NCBI GenBank assembly: GCA_900314715.1 | Contig: OMWI01000008.1 | Span: 1 to 64,000 of the forward strand | Direction: 5' to 3' | Source of the DNA: an uncultured Prevotellaceae bacterium | GTDB taxonomy: Bacteria; Bacteroidota; Bacteroidia; Bacteroidales; Bacteroidaceae | Length of the DNA: 64,000 nucleotides | In this document: positions 54,932 through 64,000 of the stretch, piece after piece | How the letters are laid out: the number at the start of each line of letters is the position of its first letter | How positions within the stretch are numbered: the stretch's first letter is position 1 | Notes under the pieces: generated by a model | The model's input: only the letters and a program-made list of their open reading frames with translations | What the model was told of the DNA's origin: nothing | The model's database searches: none | Made by a program: the position numbers and the translations under genes

Positions 54932-57900
54932 ATGAAGAAATTATTGTTGTTTGCAATTCTCATTGCGTCTTTTACAACCATTTATGCAGATAATATAGAT
55001 AGAAACGCAGCATACGAAAAGGCCGTGTCTTTCATGCAACAAAAGAATCCATCAATAAGATTCAATAAAAACAAGGCTCGTAAGATAGTGGGAAAAACCA
55101 CGGAAAACACACTACCCTATTACGTCTTCAATGCTGAAAGCAACCAAGGCTTCGTCATCGTTTCTGGAAACGACCAAACAGAGCCTATCATGGGATATTC
55201 CGAGAATGGTTCGTTCGATTCCGACAATATTCCCCCCGCTCTCCAATTCATGTTAGACCGCTATGCAGAAGAGTTGGATAGCATCAATGCAGAAGAGCCA
55301 ATCAACGATAATGTCACCAATCCAAGAAAAGTCGTATCCTTGCCAAGGACGGCGATTGAACCGTTTTGTACGAGACTTTGGGGACAATCTTCTCCATATT
55401 ACAATTCAGCCCCTATGTTCGATGGTGGCAGGTGTGCTATTGGTTGCTTAGCGGTAGCCGTGTCTATTGCAATGGCATACTATAATTGGCCAGAAGTTAC
55501 AACACCAATTCCTGCATACGTTACAACTACAAACAAGATTTCAATGGACGAATTAAAACCCTTGACCATTGATTGGAAAAACATGTTAGATGAATATTTC
55601 TTTCAAACAACATCGGCACAACGAGCAGCAGTATCCAATTTTATGCTCTATGTTTGTCAAGCATTAAAAGTAGACTTTTTAAAAGGAATTGCAGGAAATG
55701 CTGTTGTGTCATCCGCTATATATGGATTAACCCATTATTTTGATTATGATTCTAATTTATATCATACTAATTGCACAGATTTTGAGACTATTAATGATTT
55801 TACAGATGTTGTTTATACCGAACTATCCCAAGGACGACCAGTTATCTTTGATGGGTTTTCTTTAAGTACACCAACTTCAAATGCTGCTGGTCACGCCTTT
55901 GTATGCGATGGATACGATCAGAATGACATGTTTCATATTAATTGGGGATGGTTAGGATTTTGCAATGGATATTTTCGACTTACTATGTTAAATCCTTATA
56001 AAACCACAAGAAATCGTAATTATACTAGAAATCTTGGCGTTATGTTGGGGTTACAACCAAATGGATGGAAAGAAAATACAGGAATGTCTTACCCAACAGA
56101 AGATATGTCTTTACAATTCTTAAGTATCAATCCAAATGATAATGGAATCAGAATAACATTACAAAATGGCTATAACACAAAACAAACATTTGAAAATGCA
56201 ATTGCCATTTATGATAACAATTTGAATTTTGTTAAATTAATTTCTGACATTGATACTACTACATTCAACAAAAACGGTTGGAGTTACAAAACATATTCAT
56301 CTATTTCTTATGAGAATGTAGCAGACGGCATTTATAAGGTTATTCCAGTAAGCCGCATTTGTGGAGAAGAAAGATGGCACTTTGACAGATGCCTTGGAAC
56401 CTATGCATATTTAGAAGCAATAGTTGATGAAGGTAAAATTTCATATTCACCGATTGAAACGTTAGTAGTAAACTCATTCTCCGTATTAGAATCTGATCAA
56501 GGAAATGGTATTGGTGCACCTCAAACAGCAATTCTAAAGATAACAAATAATTCTTTTGATAATTACAACAAAAACATGTATTTGTTTGCTAATAAGCAAT
56601 TGAATATGATACAAGGATTGAGAATTCCGATGAATTCTACCGTGGAAATTCCTATAGAATTTGTACCATACGTTGCTGGTGATTATAAATTAGAAATATG
56701 TAAAGATGCTGAAGGTGATTTTCCTATCGCTTCAACGACCACTATTGTAAATGATATTGTCAATTACGGTGATGAAAGCACTAATTATAGAATTATCTCT
56801 GCAAAGATAATTAATGATAACGCCAATGTAATTAATGGTGTTGGTAATATCATTTCTGGAAATTATAAGGTTACTTTTAGTTTAACTAATATTGATAGCG
56901 TTCAAGTATTCAATGACTATATACGTTTCTCACTATCAATAGATCAATCAGTTGTTTCTGCATGGGAATCTACGAAACTCGAACATGTAAGACTATTACC
57001 AGGTGAAACCAAAATTTACACTTATGAATCCAATGAGTTATTATGGAAAGACAAAAGTTATGTGTTTAGAATTATGACTAAATGGAACTCATTAGCTTCC
57101 ATGGACAATGTAAATGATTGGTCAAAATCAAGCTCTTATCAAGTTTTTGCAACTCCATATACTATTGCACGCGCTATTGGCATTCGTTATTGGACTGGCG
57201 ATGGGAACACCTATGGATTAGATGTTGATAATAATGCCGATTTAATTATACCAGAAAATGCTGTAGCTGTAAGTTTTGATACAGATTCAAATACTTGGCC
57301 AACCAATATTATCCCGAATGATAATCCAAATACATTATACTACTTTAATGGTCAGTCAAAATACTTAAACATTATCAATGTTATCAATAATGGGATTGCG
57401 GAAAATATTACCCTAATTGATGGATATCCAGTTTTTGTACCCGAAGATTTTCATGCTAATAACATTTCTTATAAGCGAACATTTTATAAAGGTTGTGAAG
57501 GAAATAAGAATTTATACAACTGGTCTACTATCATTTTACCATTTGATGTTCAAAAAGTAACAAACACAATTGATAATGTTGACATAGATTGGTTCCATAA
57601 TTCAGATGAGTTATTTAAAGACTTCTGGTTATGTAAATATCATGGAAAAGAGAATTACGATTTGCTATTCGACTACGCAAACGAATTTAAGGCAAATACC
57701 TCGTATATTATTTCTGTCTCTGGTAATGAAAGAACTGATTCACTTGGTCTAATAGGAAAGCCTATTGAATTTAGTTCAAAAGATGTGGAAATTCAACATG
57801 GCAAACTTTTTGAGGACACATATGATTTTGACTTTGAGGGAACTTTCACTGGTTCATCTATAACAGATAAAAAAGTATATATGTTTACAGATGAAGAATA

Positions 57901-58171
57901 TGGAAATAGTTTCGATTACGTTGGTACAAATGCAACTATCAATCCTTTTAGAGCGTTTTTTATTTCTGAAGTAGACATTAATAGTTTGAGTGAAAAACTT
58001 ACTATTAATATCCTTAATGAAAATAAAGAAATGACTGGTATTAACAATAAATACAGCAATGATAAATATGATAGTTATTTATATGACCTTAGTGGAAAGA
58101 AATTATTAAATGGAAAAAGGAAAAAAGGAATATATATTAAAAATGGGAAAAAATATATAAATGTCTTATAA
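54932..58171 (+). CDS. Secreted C10-family (streptopain-like) cysteine protease with sorting tail
   Basis: The 1079-residue protein has a signal peptide (1-19), a Spi-like inhibitory propeptide (about 20-135, including PYYVFNAESNQGFVIVSGND) and a C10 catalytic domain (140-365). The nucleophile is C172 in RCAIGCLAVAVSIAMAYY, and the histidine is H321 in AAGHAFVCDGYD, followed by INWGWLGFCNGYF. A long C-terminal extension (370-1040) has Ig-like segments and an N-W-S-T-I-I-L-P-F module similar to the cohesin-like protein. The tail is LYDLSGKKLLNGK then KGIYIKNGKKYINVL. From about base 55600 the DNA is clearly more AT-rich than the first 600 bp. A terminator follows at once. Confidence 0.86.
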   Translation: MKKLLLFAILIASFTTIYADNIDRNAAYEKAVSFMQQKNPSIRFNKNKARKIVGKTTENTLPYYVFNAESNQGFVIVSGNDQTEPIMGYSENGSFDSDNIPPALQFMLDRYAEELDSINAEEPINDNVTNPRKVVSLPRTAIEPFCTRLWGQSSPYYNSAPMFDGGRCAIGCLAVAVSIAMAYYNWPEVTTPIPAYVTTTNKISMDELKPLTIDWKNMLDEYFFQTTSAQRAAVSNFMLYVCQALKVDFLKGIAGNAVVSSAIYGLTHYFDYDSNLYHTNCTDFETINDFTDVVYTELSQGRPVIFDGFSLSTPTSNAAGHAFVCDGYDQNDMFHINWGWLGFCNGYFRLTMLNPYKTTRNRNYTRNLGVMLGLQPNGWKENTGMSYPTEDMSLQFLSINPNDNGIRITLQNGYNTKQTFENAIAIYDNNLNFVKLISDIDTTTFNKNGWSYKTYSSISYENVADGIYKVIPVSRICGEERWHFDRCLGTYAYLEAIVDEGKISYSPIETLVVNSFSVLESDQGNGIGAPQTAILKITNNSFDNYNKNMYLFANKQLNMIQGLRIPMNSTVEIPIEFVPYVAGDYKLEICKDAEGDFPIASTTTIVNDIVNYGDESTNYRIISAKIINDNANVINGVGNIISGNYKVTFSLTNIDSVQVFNDYIRFSLSIDQSVVSAWESTKLEHVRLLPGETKIYTYESNELLWKDKSYVFRIMTKWNSLASMDNVNDWSKSSSYQVFATPYTIARAIGIRYWTGDGNTYGLDVDNNADLIIPENAVAVSFDTDSNTWPTNIIPNDNPNTLYYFNGQSKYLNIINVINNGIAENITLIDGYPVFVPEDFHANNISYKRTFYKGCEGNKNLYNWSTIILPFDVQKVTNTIDNVDIDWFHNSDELFKDFWLCKYHGKENYDLLFDYANEFKANTSYIISVSGNERTDSLGLIGKPIEFSSKDVEIQHGKLFEDTYDFDFEGTFTGSSITDKKVYMFTDEEYGNSFDYVGTNATINPFRAFFISEVDINSLSEKLTINILNENKEMTGINNKYSNDKYDSYLYDLSGKKLLNGKRKKGIYIKNGKKYINVL

Positions 58172-58173
58172 AT

Positions 58174-58215
58174 CCTAGCCCCCGCCTACTTTATGTAAAC
58201 GGGGGATTCTTTTTA
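58174..58215 (+). terminator. Terminator after the C10 protease gene
   Basis: CCCCCG (58179-58184) pairs with CGGGGG (58200-58205), extended by AATC/GATT pairing, and is followed by CTTTTTA. It overlaps the 3' end of the convergent CotH gene by a few bases. Confidence 0.8.
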
Positions 58216-61200
58216 TCTCATAAACTTACAACTTACTTTTTCTCGATTAGCATCTGTCGCACGGGCAACATAGAAGCCGGATGGGAAGGATGATACGTCT
58301 ACGTATCCTGTGCCTCCTTTTATACTAATAACTGATGACATGACAGATTGACCACTTGCCGTAAAGATTTCTACGCGTGCAATGTTTGAACCCTCTGACT
58401 TCAACAAGAGAGTCTTATTGCCATAATGGATGCTGAAATCATTCGACGACGCGATGGTTGTTCCTCTTATATCAAGTGTTTCTTGAGTTACCTTCTGGGA
58501 ATACATGGTCATGATGTTACGCTTGCTGATAGTTGGTGTACTGAATGCATAAATGTCATTTCCGCCATCAGGATATCTACCTACCGTCGTATTGCCATCA
58601 TGAGTTTGATAATATAATGTATCAGTCCAACTCTTATCCGATGCCGTCAATGCTACCGAACCCCCGTTTCCACTAATCTTAAACGTTGCGTGTAATGCCT
58701 GATTCGTCGTAGCAAGATTGTCACACCATATTAATATATGTCCATGAGGAGGAATCTTAGTCGAAGCATGTGTCTGTTCTTTTGAAATCTTATATTTCGT
58801 GAGCACATTCAAGTTGTCTGTCAGATACATACCTTCAATATCTATCTCCTCATCCGTTGTATTGTATAGTTCTACCCAATCATTTTTCTTTCCATATTCA
58901 TTGACATAAATAGAATTACTTCCACTCACCTCATTGATTCTCACCACATGCATGTTATCTTCAGTTCTTTCCGTTTCCGTCATCGGCTTATAGATGGCGG
59001 TCAACTGGAAATTAGTGGTTGGCATCGTGATTTCAGCATCAGTAGAATAATAATTCACATCTTGCGAAGAGACGGTTCCCATCAATTGTGCGTCCCAATA
59101 AATATCAGATGAAGTAGCACTACAATTATGTACTTCCACGGCAATCACGTTTTCTCCCTTATTCAGCAAATTAACAGGAATGGAAATACTACCATCAAAT
59201 TGCACTTGGTCAGCGTATGTCGTAGAATATGTGTTAAAATCCACCCTACCCGTAGGCATATTAAATCGTTCTACTTCCGTACCATTTACATACACGATAA
59301 AACCATCATCCACTTCATAATTCAAGGTAAACACGTCATTATTGGCAGGTTTCTCCTTTAACGTAAACGATTTACGGTAATAGGATGTTGGATATTTGTT
59401 ATTCGAACTATTTCCATACGATATTGTAGTTACGATGCCCGACAATTTAAATCCCAATGGTGCCAATCCTGTTTTCCAATTGCTTGGTTGGTAATTCGCA
59501 GCATACCACAATGTACCGTCAAGCGAACCTCTGTCATAATAAGTCCAATTAGTTCCCTTGTCGAATATCACTTGTTGAGAACCAACACCAGAACCCGACA
59601 TCCAACCTTGGAAAGTATATCCAGCAGGTGCCACGGCTTTCAACGTTACCGGAGCAAACAGATTTCCCGCAAACTTACCTGTTGGAATATCGATACCATT
59701 GACTTCAATGCGAGCCTCATCCACATTGCTTGACAATCTTGCACTTCGTGGTGCAACTTGCTTCAAGTCAAACAAATTATAATTTCTCAGGGCATTTATC
59801 ATCGTCGAATTTCTACCGCTCAAGCTATTTATCAACGAATTTCCCATGTTCCTTACATTCCAGTCACGGCCTTCCAAAGCCATAGCTGGCGAACAAATGT
59901 CCACCAACGAGCCAATAATTTCAGAGCATCTATTCGGTTCAAACACACTTCCACCAACGATGCAATACGTATCAATAAACTTCTTTTTGAATTCCTCGTT
60001 TTGCAATAATTGCCTAAACAATGTAACCAATGTGTTATCAGTTGTAATGCGAATATTATCGGGATACAATAAATCGAAAGTATAATTACGTTCCATTCCG
60101 AAGAACCAATCAAAGACATTACTGCCATTTGCGAACGAACCATCCAAGTCGAATACTATAAACCTAAACTTCCCACCGTCACGATAGCGGAAAGCCTTCA
60201 CGTTGTTTCTCGTCCAATCCGAACCACCCAAATAGAAGCATACGGCCATGTAAGAAATATATTCATCCACGTCCAAAAGGTTCTTGATTTCCTCATACGT
60301 CTCGCTATTTGCTGCATCTGCCGATAGTTGAAGCAATTGTTGGTAAGACTCATCGGTTCCACATTTCTGAACGTAAAATGAATCGGGGGAAATTTCAAAC
60401 TGGTCAATCTCGTCATCATCCCAACCATAATTTGCGTAAACATAATGTTTATTGTTGGGTTCACGCACGTTCAGCATTCCGATGTATTGACCATTGATAA
60501 ACTCATGGGAAGGCCTAAAAGACTGACCATCCACGTCTATTCCCGAAGAGAGAATGATAGTCTGCAAGGCTCCATCCTTCAATCTATCCCCATTGTTGTT
60601 TCCACCATTCCTGATTTGTAACGTACGGTTGCGAATATATGGTTTTTCCTCAAAGAACGGATAGTTCAAATTTTTGTTGCCACCCAATTCCTTGCTACCT
60701 TTCAACTTAAATGAATGGGGAGTCCACGCACGACTCCATCCTCCGCACATTTCCAAATTCACGTCTTGGTTCAACACCATTCCGTCTTCAAGAGTGATAT
60801 ACGAGAAGTTTACAGGGCGCTCCCAATCCATGTTCCAATTGCATTTCGATGATTGTCCGTTGCCTGGACGACCATTAGTACCTTTCACATACACGCCTAT
60901 TGAATCGTCATACAAGAATTTAGGGTCGCTTATCACAGAAACGATGGGCAACGTATAATCCATGTCATGATAGATATACGAGCGGGATGTTACGGGCGAA
61001 GCCAAATAATCGTCGGCAAACAAGCGGAAACGATATACTTCGGTATTGTTTATGCTGAATTGTCCCGTCCTTGATGTCGCTCCGTTGGTCATCGTCGGCA
61101 ATGTACCGTCTGTCGTATATCGTAGCGTACAACCTGTAGGAATCTCCACGTTCACCGTCAATGTTCCCACGAATAATTGTGATGGTTGGTCTACGACAGG

Positions 61201-62604
61201 TGCTGCCAATTGCATCAAGGCAAACGTAGAAGTATTGTTGCTTGCTTGTGGTGTGGGATTCGACGTGGTAGACCACTCCTCTCCTCCATCAGTCGTTCGT
61301 GCATAGCTCACTCTTTCCATGCTGGCAGGATAGTCTTGTTGCACTATCAAGTTTCCTTTCGAGTCGCTGATGTAAATAGTGCCACCATCCTCATCCAACT
61401 TGAATGTCGTGTTTTTCCTGTTGAGCGTTCCGCTATCAAACCATACGATACGATAACCATGCGGTGGAATGGTACCCATATTCGATGGGGCTCGCCACAA
61501 CTTCAGGTTACTTGGCGTATCGCTGAAATAAAAGTTGTTGATTCCCACGCCATCATCCGTAGGATTGTAGAGTTCTATCCAACCGTCAAAATTGAATGCA
61601 GGACTAATCCACTGATCCACATTCGAAGCCATAATCTCATTGATGATGAGAGATTCCTTTGTAGCAGGATTGCTGGTTATCCTCACCATCACGTACACCA
61701 CCTTATTGCTTCCGTCTGTGGAACGCGCGGAGATTCTCACGTTGCCCTCATCCACCGCCGTTATTACACCATTTTCGTCGACCGTAGCAATACTCTCATC
61801 ACTACTGGCCCACGAAAGCGTCTTATAGGTAGCGTTTTCAGGCGTGATAGTAGCGATAAGTTGATAAGAGTCGCCTATTAGCAAATTCAAGATAGTTGGC
61901 GTTACGGTCAGTTTCGTGATGGGAACCACTTCGCCAAAATACTCTATCTTGAAGTTATCAAACAGACACCAGTTGTTATTAATATACTCATCATTCCTCA
62001 ATCCGATGATTAAGTCGCCTCCGTCGTGGTCAAACTCAAGTTCGTTCCAATAATAACCATCCTTGAACGCACGAGTGCCACTTTCCATCGTATTGGGGAA
62101 ATAGATGGTGGTTTGGTTCCACCAGTCACCAGTAGAATAACCCCAGCAACTACCTTCCAAGTTTTCCGTGAACGACTGAGCATATACGCTCACCAACTTC
62201 TTCTCATTGGTTCCCGCATACAAATATCCCGTCACGTTCTCCGAACCGTTCAGGTAATCCTGATAGCCATTTTGGTTGTCCTTACACCTGAAAAAAGATT
62301 GTACGGAAACCTTATAATGACCAGCCGACAGATTCATCAAGTTTTGGTGAATATCAAAGGTGGAATTCCAAAATTCCATGGCATCTACGCGATTGTTGCA
62401 CGTACCGTTTCTCCATGAAAATTCCCATCCCTGATTGGTATTCCCGTCGAAGGTGTAATTGGTAATATACTGACTCGTAATGTCTATCCATTCCTGGACG
62501 GCATTCGCTTTCTGTGGTACGAATATCGCCAACATTGCCAACAAGAAGCCATCTTTCCATGCCTTCATCACCATTTCCTTCAATCTATCAGTCAAGTTAT
62601 TCAT
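58213..62604 (-). CDS. Large secreted CotH-type protein with lamin-tail and Big_2 domains
   Basis: The 1463-residue protein has a signal peptide near residues 14-36 (FLLAMLAIFVPQKANA). Domains in order: a CBM-like sandwich (40-230); Big_2 Ig-like (230-312, ITKLTVTPTILNLLIGDSYQ); lamin-tail (320-430, LIINEIMASNVDQW); a chitobiase-C-type strand region (465-550); a CotH kinase-like region (555-950, with KFRFIVFDLDGSFANGSNVF); a linker with sandwich domains (1010-1240); a second lamin-tail domain (1250-1390, RINEVSGSNSIYVNEYG); and a Por-type tail (VEIFTASGQSVMSS, FPSGFYVARATDANREKVS). CotH proteins phosphorylate spore-coat protein in Bacillus; here a secreted adhesive or phosphorylating role is possible. 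It starts 30 bp after carB. Confidence 0.8.
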   Translation of the reverse strand: MNNLTDRLKEMVMKAWKDGFLLAMLAIFVPQKANAVQEWIDITSQYITNYTFDGNTNQGWEFSWRNGTCNNRVDAMEFWNSTFDIHQNLMNLSAGHYKVSVQSFFRCKDNQNGYQDYLNGSENVTGYLYAGTNEKKLVSVYAQSFTENLEGSCWGYSTGDWWNQTTIYFPNTMESGTRAFKDGYYWNELEFDHDGGDLIIGLRNDEYINNNWCLFDNFKIEYFGEVVPITKLTVTPTILNLLIGDSYQLIATITPENATYKTLSWASSDESIATVDENGVITAVDEGNVRISARSTDGSNKVVYVMVRITSNPATKESLIINEIMASNVDQWISPAFNFDGWIELYNPTDDGVGINNFYFSDTPSNLKLWRAPSNMGTIPPHGYRIVWFDSGTLNRKNTTFKLDEDGGTIYISDSKGNLIVQQDYPASMERVSYARTTDGGEEWSTTSNPTPQASNNTSTFALMQLAAPVVDQPSQLFVGTLTVNVEIPTGCTLRYTTDGTLPTMTNGATSRTGQFSINNTEVYRFRLFADDYLASPVTSRSYIYHDMDYTLPIVSVISDPKFLYDDSIGVYVKGTNGRPGNGQSSKCNWNMDWERPVNFSYITLEDGMVLNQDVNLEMCGGWSRAWTPHSFKLKGSKELGGNKNLNYPFFEEKPYIRNRTLQIRNGGNNNGDRLKDGALQTIILSSGIDVDGQSFRPSHEFINGQYIGMLNVREPNNKHYVYANYGWDDDEIDQFEISPDSFYVQKCGTDESYQQLLQLSADAANSETYEEIKNLLDVDEYISYMAVCFYLGGSDWTRNNVKAFRYRDGGKFRFIVFDLDGSFANGSNVFDWFFGMERNYTFDLLYPDNIRITTDNTLVTLFRQLLQNEEFKKKFIDTYCIVGGSVFEPNRCSEIIGSLVDICSPAMALEGRDWNVRNMGNSLINSLSGRNSTMINALRNYNLFDLKQVAPRSARLSSNVDEARIEVNGIDIPTGKFAGNLFAPVTLKAVAPAGYTFQGWMSGSGVGSQQVIFDKGTNWTYYDRGSLDGTLWYAANYQPSNWKTGLAPLGFKLSGIVTTISYGNSSNNKYPTSYYRKSFTLKEKPANNDVFTLNYEVDDGFIVYVNGTEVERFNMPTGRVDFNTYSTTYADQVQFDGSISIPVNLLNKGENVIAVEVHNCSATSSDIYWDAQLMGTVSSQDVNYYSTDAEITMPTTNFQLTAIYKPMTETERTEDNMHVVRINEVSGSNSIYVNEYGKKNDWVELYNTTDEEIDIEGMYLTDNLNVLTKYKISKEQTHASTKIPPHGHILIWCDNLATTNQALHATFKISGNGGSVALTASDKSWTDTLYYQTHDGNTTVGRYPDGGNDIYAFSTPTISKRNIMTMYSQKVTQETLDIRGTTIASSNDFSIHYGNKTLLLKSEGSNIARVEIFTASGQSVMSSVISIKGGTGYVDVSSFPSGFYVARATDANREKVSCKFMR

Positions 62605-62634
62605 TGGTTCATTTATTTGTATAAGACAATTAAC

Positions 62635-64000
62635 TTACACATTATACTCCTGCCAACTCTTAATCTGAATGTCTTCCATCTTCATGGCGCAGAAAGCCTC
62701 GATGAAAGCCTTGGCAAGACGTACGTTTGTCATCAGGGGAATGTTGTGGTCAATGGCAGCCCTACGAATGCGATAGCCATTGGTCAACTCGCGCTTGGTG
62801 TGGTTCTTGGGTACGTTGATAATCAACTCCAACTTATGCGACGAAATCAAGTCCATTACGTTGTTTGGTCCCTCTTCGTCTGGCCAAGCCACAGCTGTTA
62901 CGTTCACGCCATTGTCGTTGAAGAACTTAGCTGTACCCACCGTACCATAAATCTCATATCCTTTCTTTGCCAATTCGCGCACGGGCTCCAGCAAATCCAC
63001 CTTACCCTTTGCGTCACCAGACGAAATCAAGATGCTCTTCTTTGGCAAGCGATAACCAGTGGCTATCAAGGCATTGAGCATAGCCTCGTTGAGGTCGTCA
63101 CCCAAGCAACCTACTTCACCCGTACTACTCATATCCACGCCCAATACGGGGTCGGCATTTTGCAAACGGGCAAACGAGAATTGCGAAGCTTTTACGCCAA
63201 TCCTGTCAATGTCAAACTCTCCCTTCTCTGGCTTCTGATAAGGCACGTCGAGCATAATCTTCGTTGCCGTCTCGATGAAGTTGGTCTTCAAAATCTTGCT
63301 GACGAACGGGAAGGAACGACTGGCTCTCAAGTTACACTCAATCACCTTCACGTCGCGGTTCTTGGCAAGATATTGTATGTTAAACGGACCCGAGATATTC
63401 AGTTCCTTAGCAATCTTATGCGAAATCTTCTTGATTTGTCTGATGGTAGAGAAATAGATGTGCTGAGCTGGGAACACCATCGTTGCGTCACCTGAGTGTA
63501 CGCCAGCATATTCCACGTGTTCGGAAATGGCATATTCCACAATCTCTCCCTTGTCGGCAACGGCATCAAACTCTATTTCCTTGGTTTCTGTCATAAACTT
63601 GGAAACCACCACTGGATAATCCTTAGACACTTCAGTGGCCATGGCGAGAAAGCGTTCCAATTCTTCATTGTCGTAGCATACGTTCATGGCAGCACCGCTC
63701 AACACGTACGACGGGCGCACCAAAACGGGGAATCCCACTTCGTTCACGAATTCCTTGATGTCGTCCAACGATGTCAATGCGCGCCAAGCTGGTTGGTCTA
63801 CGCCTAACTTATCGAGCATAGCGGAGAACTTATCACGATTCTCGGCACGGTCAATGTCTACGGGCGACGTTCCCAACACTGGCACACCTTGGCGATACAA
63901 CTTCATGGCGAGGTTGTTCGGAATCTGACCACCCACAGAGACAATCACGCCACGCGGTTGTTCCAAGTCAATCACGTCGAGCACGCGCTCCAACGTCAGT
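62635..64000 (-). CDS. carB: Carbamoyl-phosphate synthase large subunit, C-terminal part
   Basis: This is the 3' part (about 455 codons) of CarB, whose frame continues past the right edge. It includes the second ATP-grasp domain (GGQIPNNLAMKLYRQGVPVL; PVLVRPSYVLSGAAMNVCYD; NIQYLAKNRDVKVIECNLRA with metal ligands, SRSFPFVSKILKTNFIETAT) and the C-terminal MGS-like allosteric domain (from about GDAKGKVDLLEPVRELAKKG, with YGTVGTAKFFNDNG). The enzyme makes carbamoyl phosphate for pyrimidines and arginine. The frame is open through base 64000, where codons read Leu-Thr-Leu-Glu as in the family. It is followed 30 bp later by the CotH gene. Confidence 0.95.
   Translation of the reverse strand, partial: LTLERVLDVIDLEQPRGVIVSVGGQIPNNLAMKLYRQGVPVLGTSPVDIDRAENRDKFSAMLDKLGVDQPAWRALTSLDDIKEFVNEVGFPVLVRPSYVLSGAAMNVCYDNEELERFLAMATEVSKDYPVVVSKFMTETKEIEFDAVADKGEIVEYAISEHVEYAGVHSGDATMVFPAQHIYFSTIRQIKKISHKIAKELNISGPFNIQYLAKNRDVKVIECNLRASRSFPFVSKILKTNFIETATKIMLDVPYQKPEKGEFDIDRIGVKASQFSFARLQNADPVLGVDMSSTGEVGCLGDDLNEAMLNALIATGYRLPKKSILISSGDAKGKVDLLEPVRELAKKGYEIYGTVGTAKFFNDNGVNVTAVAWPDEEGPNNVMDLISSHKLELIINVPKNHTKRELTNGYRIRRAAIDHNIPLMTNVRLAKAFIEAFCAMKMEDIQIKSWQEYNV

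Noticed and set aside
61186-61881. 231-codon open frame opposite the CotH gene
   Set aside because: Antisense to a conserved multidomain protein; composition looks like a frame shadow.
62617-63495. 292-codon open frame opposite carB
   Set aside because: It lies wholly over conserved CarB coding sequence; its protein has no recognisable domain and no promoter or ribosome site.

Overview
The window looks like chromosome of a gut- or rumen-type Bacteroidales, most like Prevotella. This rests on paired SusC/SusD genes, promoters of the Bacteroidetes type (TTTG, 19-20 bp, TAnnTTTG), a fused KorA/KorB pair, an ATP-type PEP carboxykinase, and many secreted proteins with a short C-terminal tail of the form G-[IV]-Y-[IV]-x-N-G-K-K. 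No tRNA, rRNA, CRISPR array, insertion sequence, phage gene or regulator gene was found.

Layout. 1-11.5 kb: 5' part of pckA, upp, then a minus-strand run of nucleoside kinase, korA, korB, DASS anion transporter and a secreted GH106-like rhamnosidase. 11.5-20.2 kb: Na/Pi transporter, DUF1893 protein, GH30 glucuronoxylanase-like enzyme, dicarboxylate/amino-acid symporter, A-type flavoprotein, PfkB sugar kinase and M16 peptidase. 20.2-25.2 kb: secreted zincin-like proteins on opposite strands. 25.2-28.2 kb: wbqC-like gene, signal peptidase I and dapB. 28.2-29.1 kb: a repeat-filled intergenic region. 29.1-42.9 kb: a polysaccharide utilization locus read leftwards as SusC, SusD, DUF5123-type lipoprotein, terminator, GH28, second SusC, second SusD. 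43-53.5 kb: dusB, a lipoprotein, a double-GH43 protein, a 57-residue small protein, a cohesin-like secreted protein and a GH43/LamG arabinanase-like enzyme. 53.7-64 kb: sugar-kinase-like phosphotransferase, C10 cysteine protease, a 1463-residue CotH/lamin-tail protein, and the 3' part of carB.

Together the GH28, GH106, GH43 and GH30 enzymes and two SusCD systems indicate growth on plant cell-wall polymers (pectin, arabinan, xylan). KorAB, PckA and the dicarboxylate transporters fit the fumarate/succinate-based anaerobic metabolism of this group.

The most unusual signal is non-coding. At least five sites carry tandem heptanucleotides that all fit AATNNNN. They recall the STRR repeats of cyanobacteria and are often arranged as perfect inverted repeats. 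Two of these tracts lie inside the wbqC-like reading frame. A nested 56-bp perfect inverted repeat and a dispersed 22-bp tandem repeat add to this. The second signal is the C-terminal tail shared by at least seven otherwise unrelated secreted proteins, and the third is the small protein at 48.9 kb.
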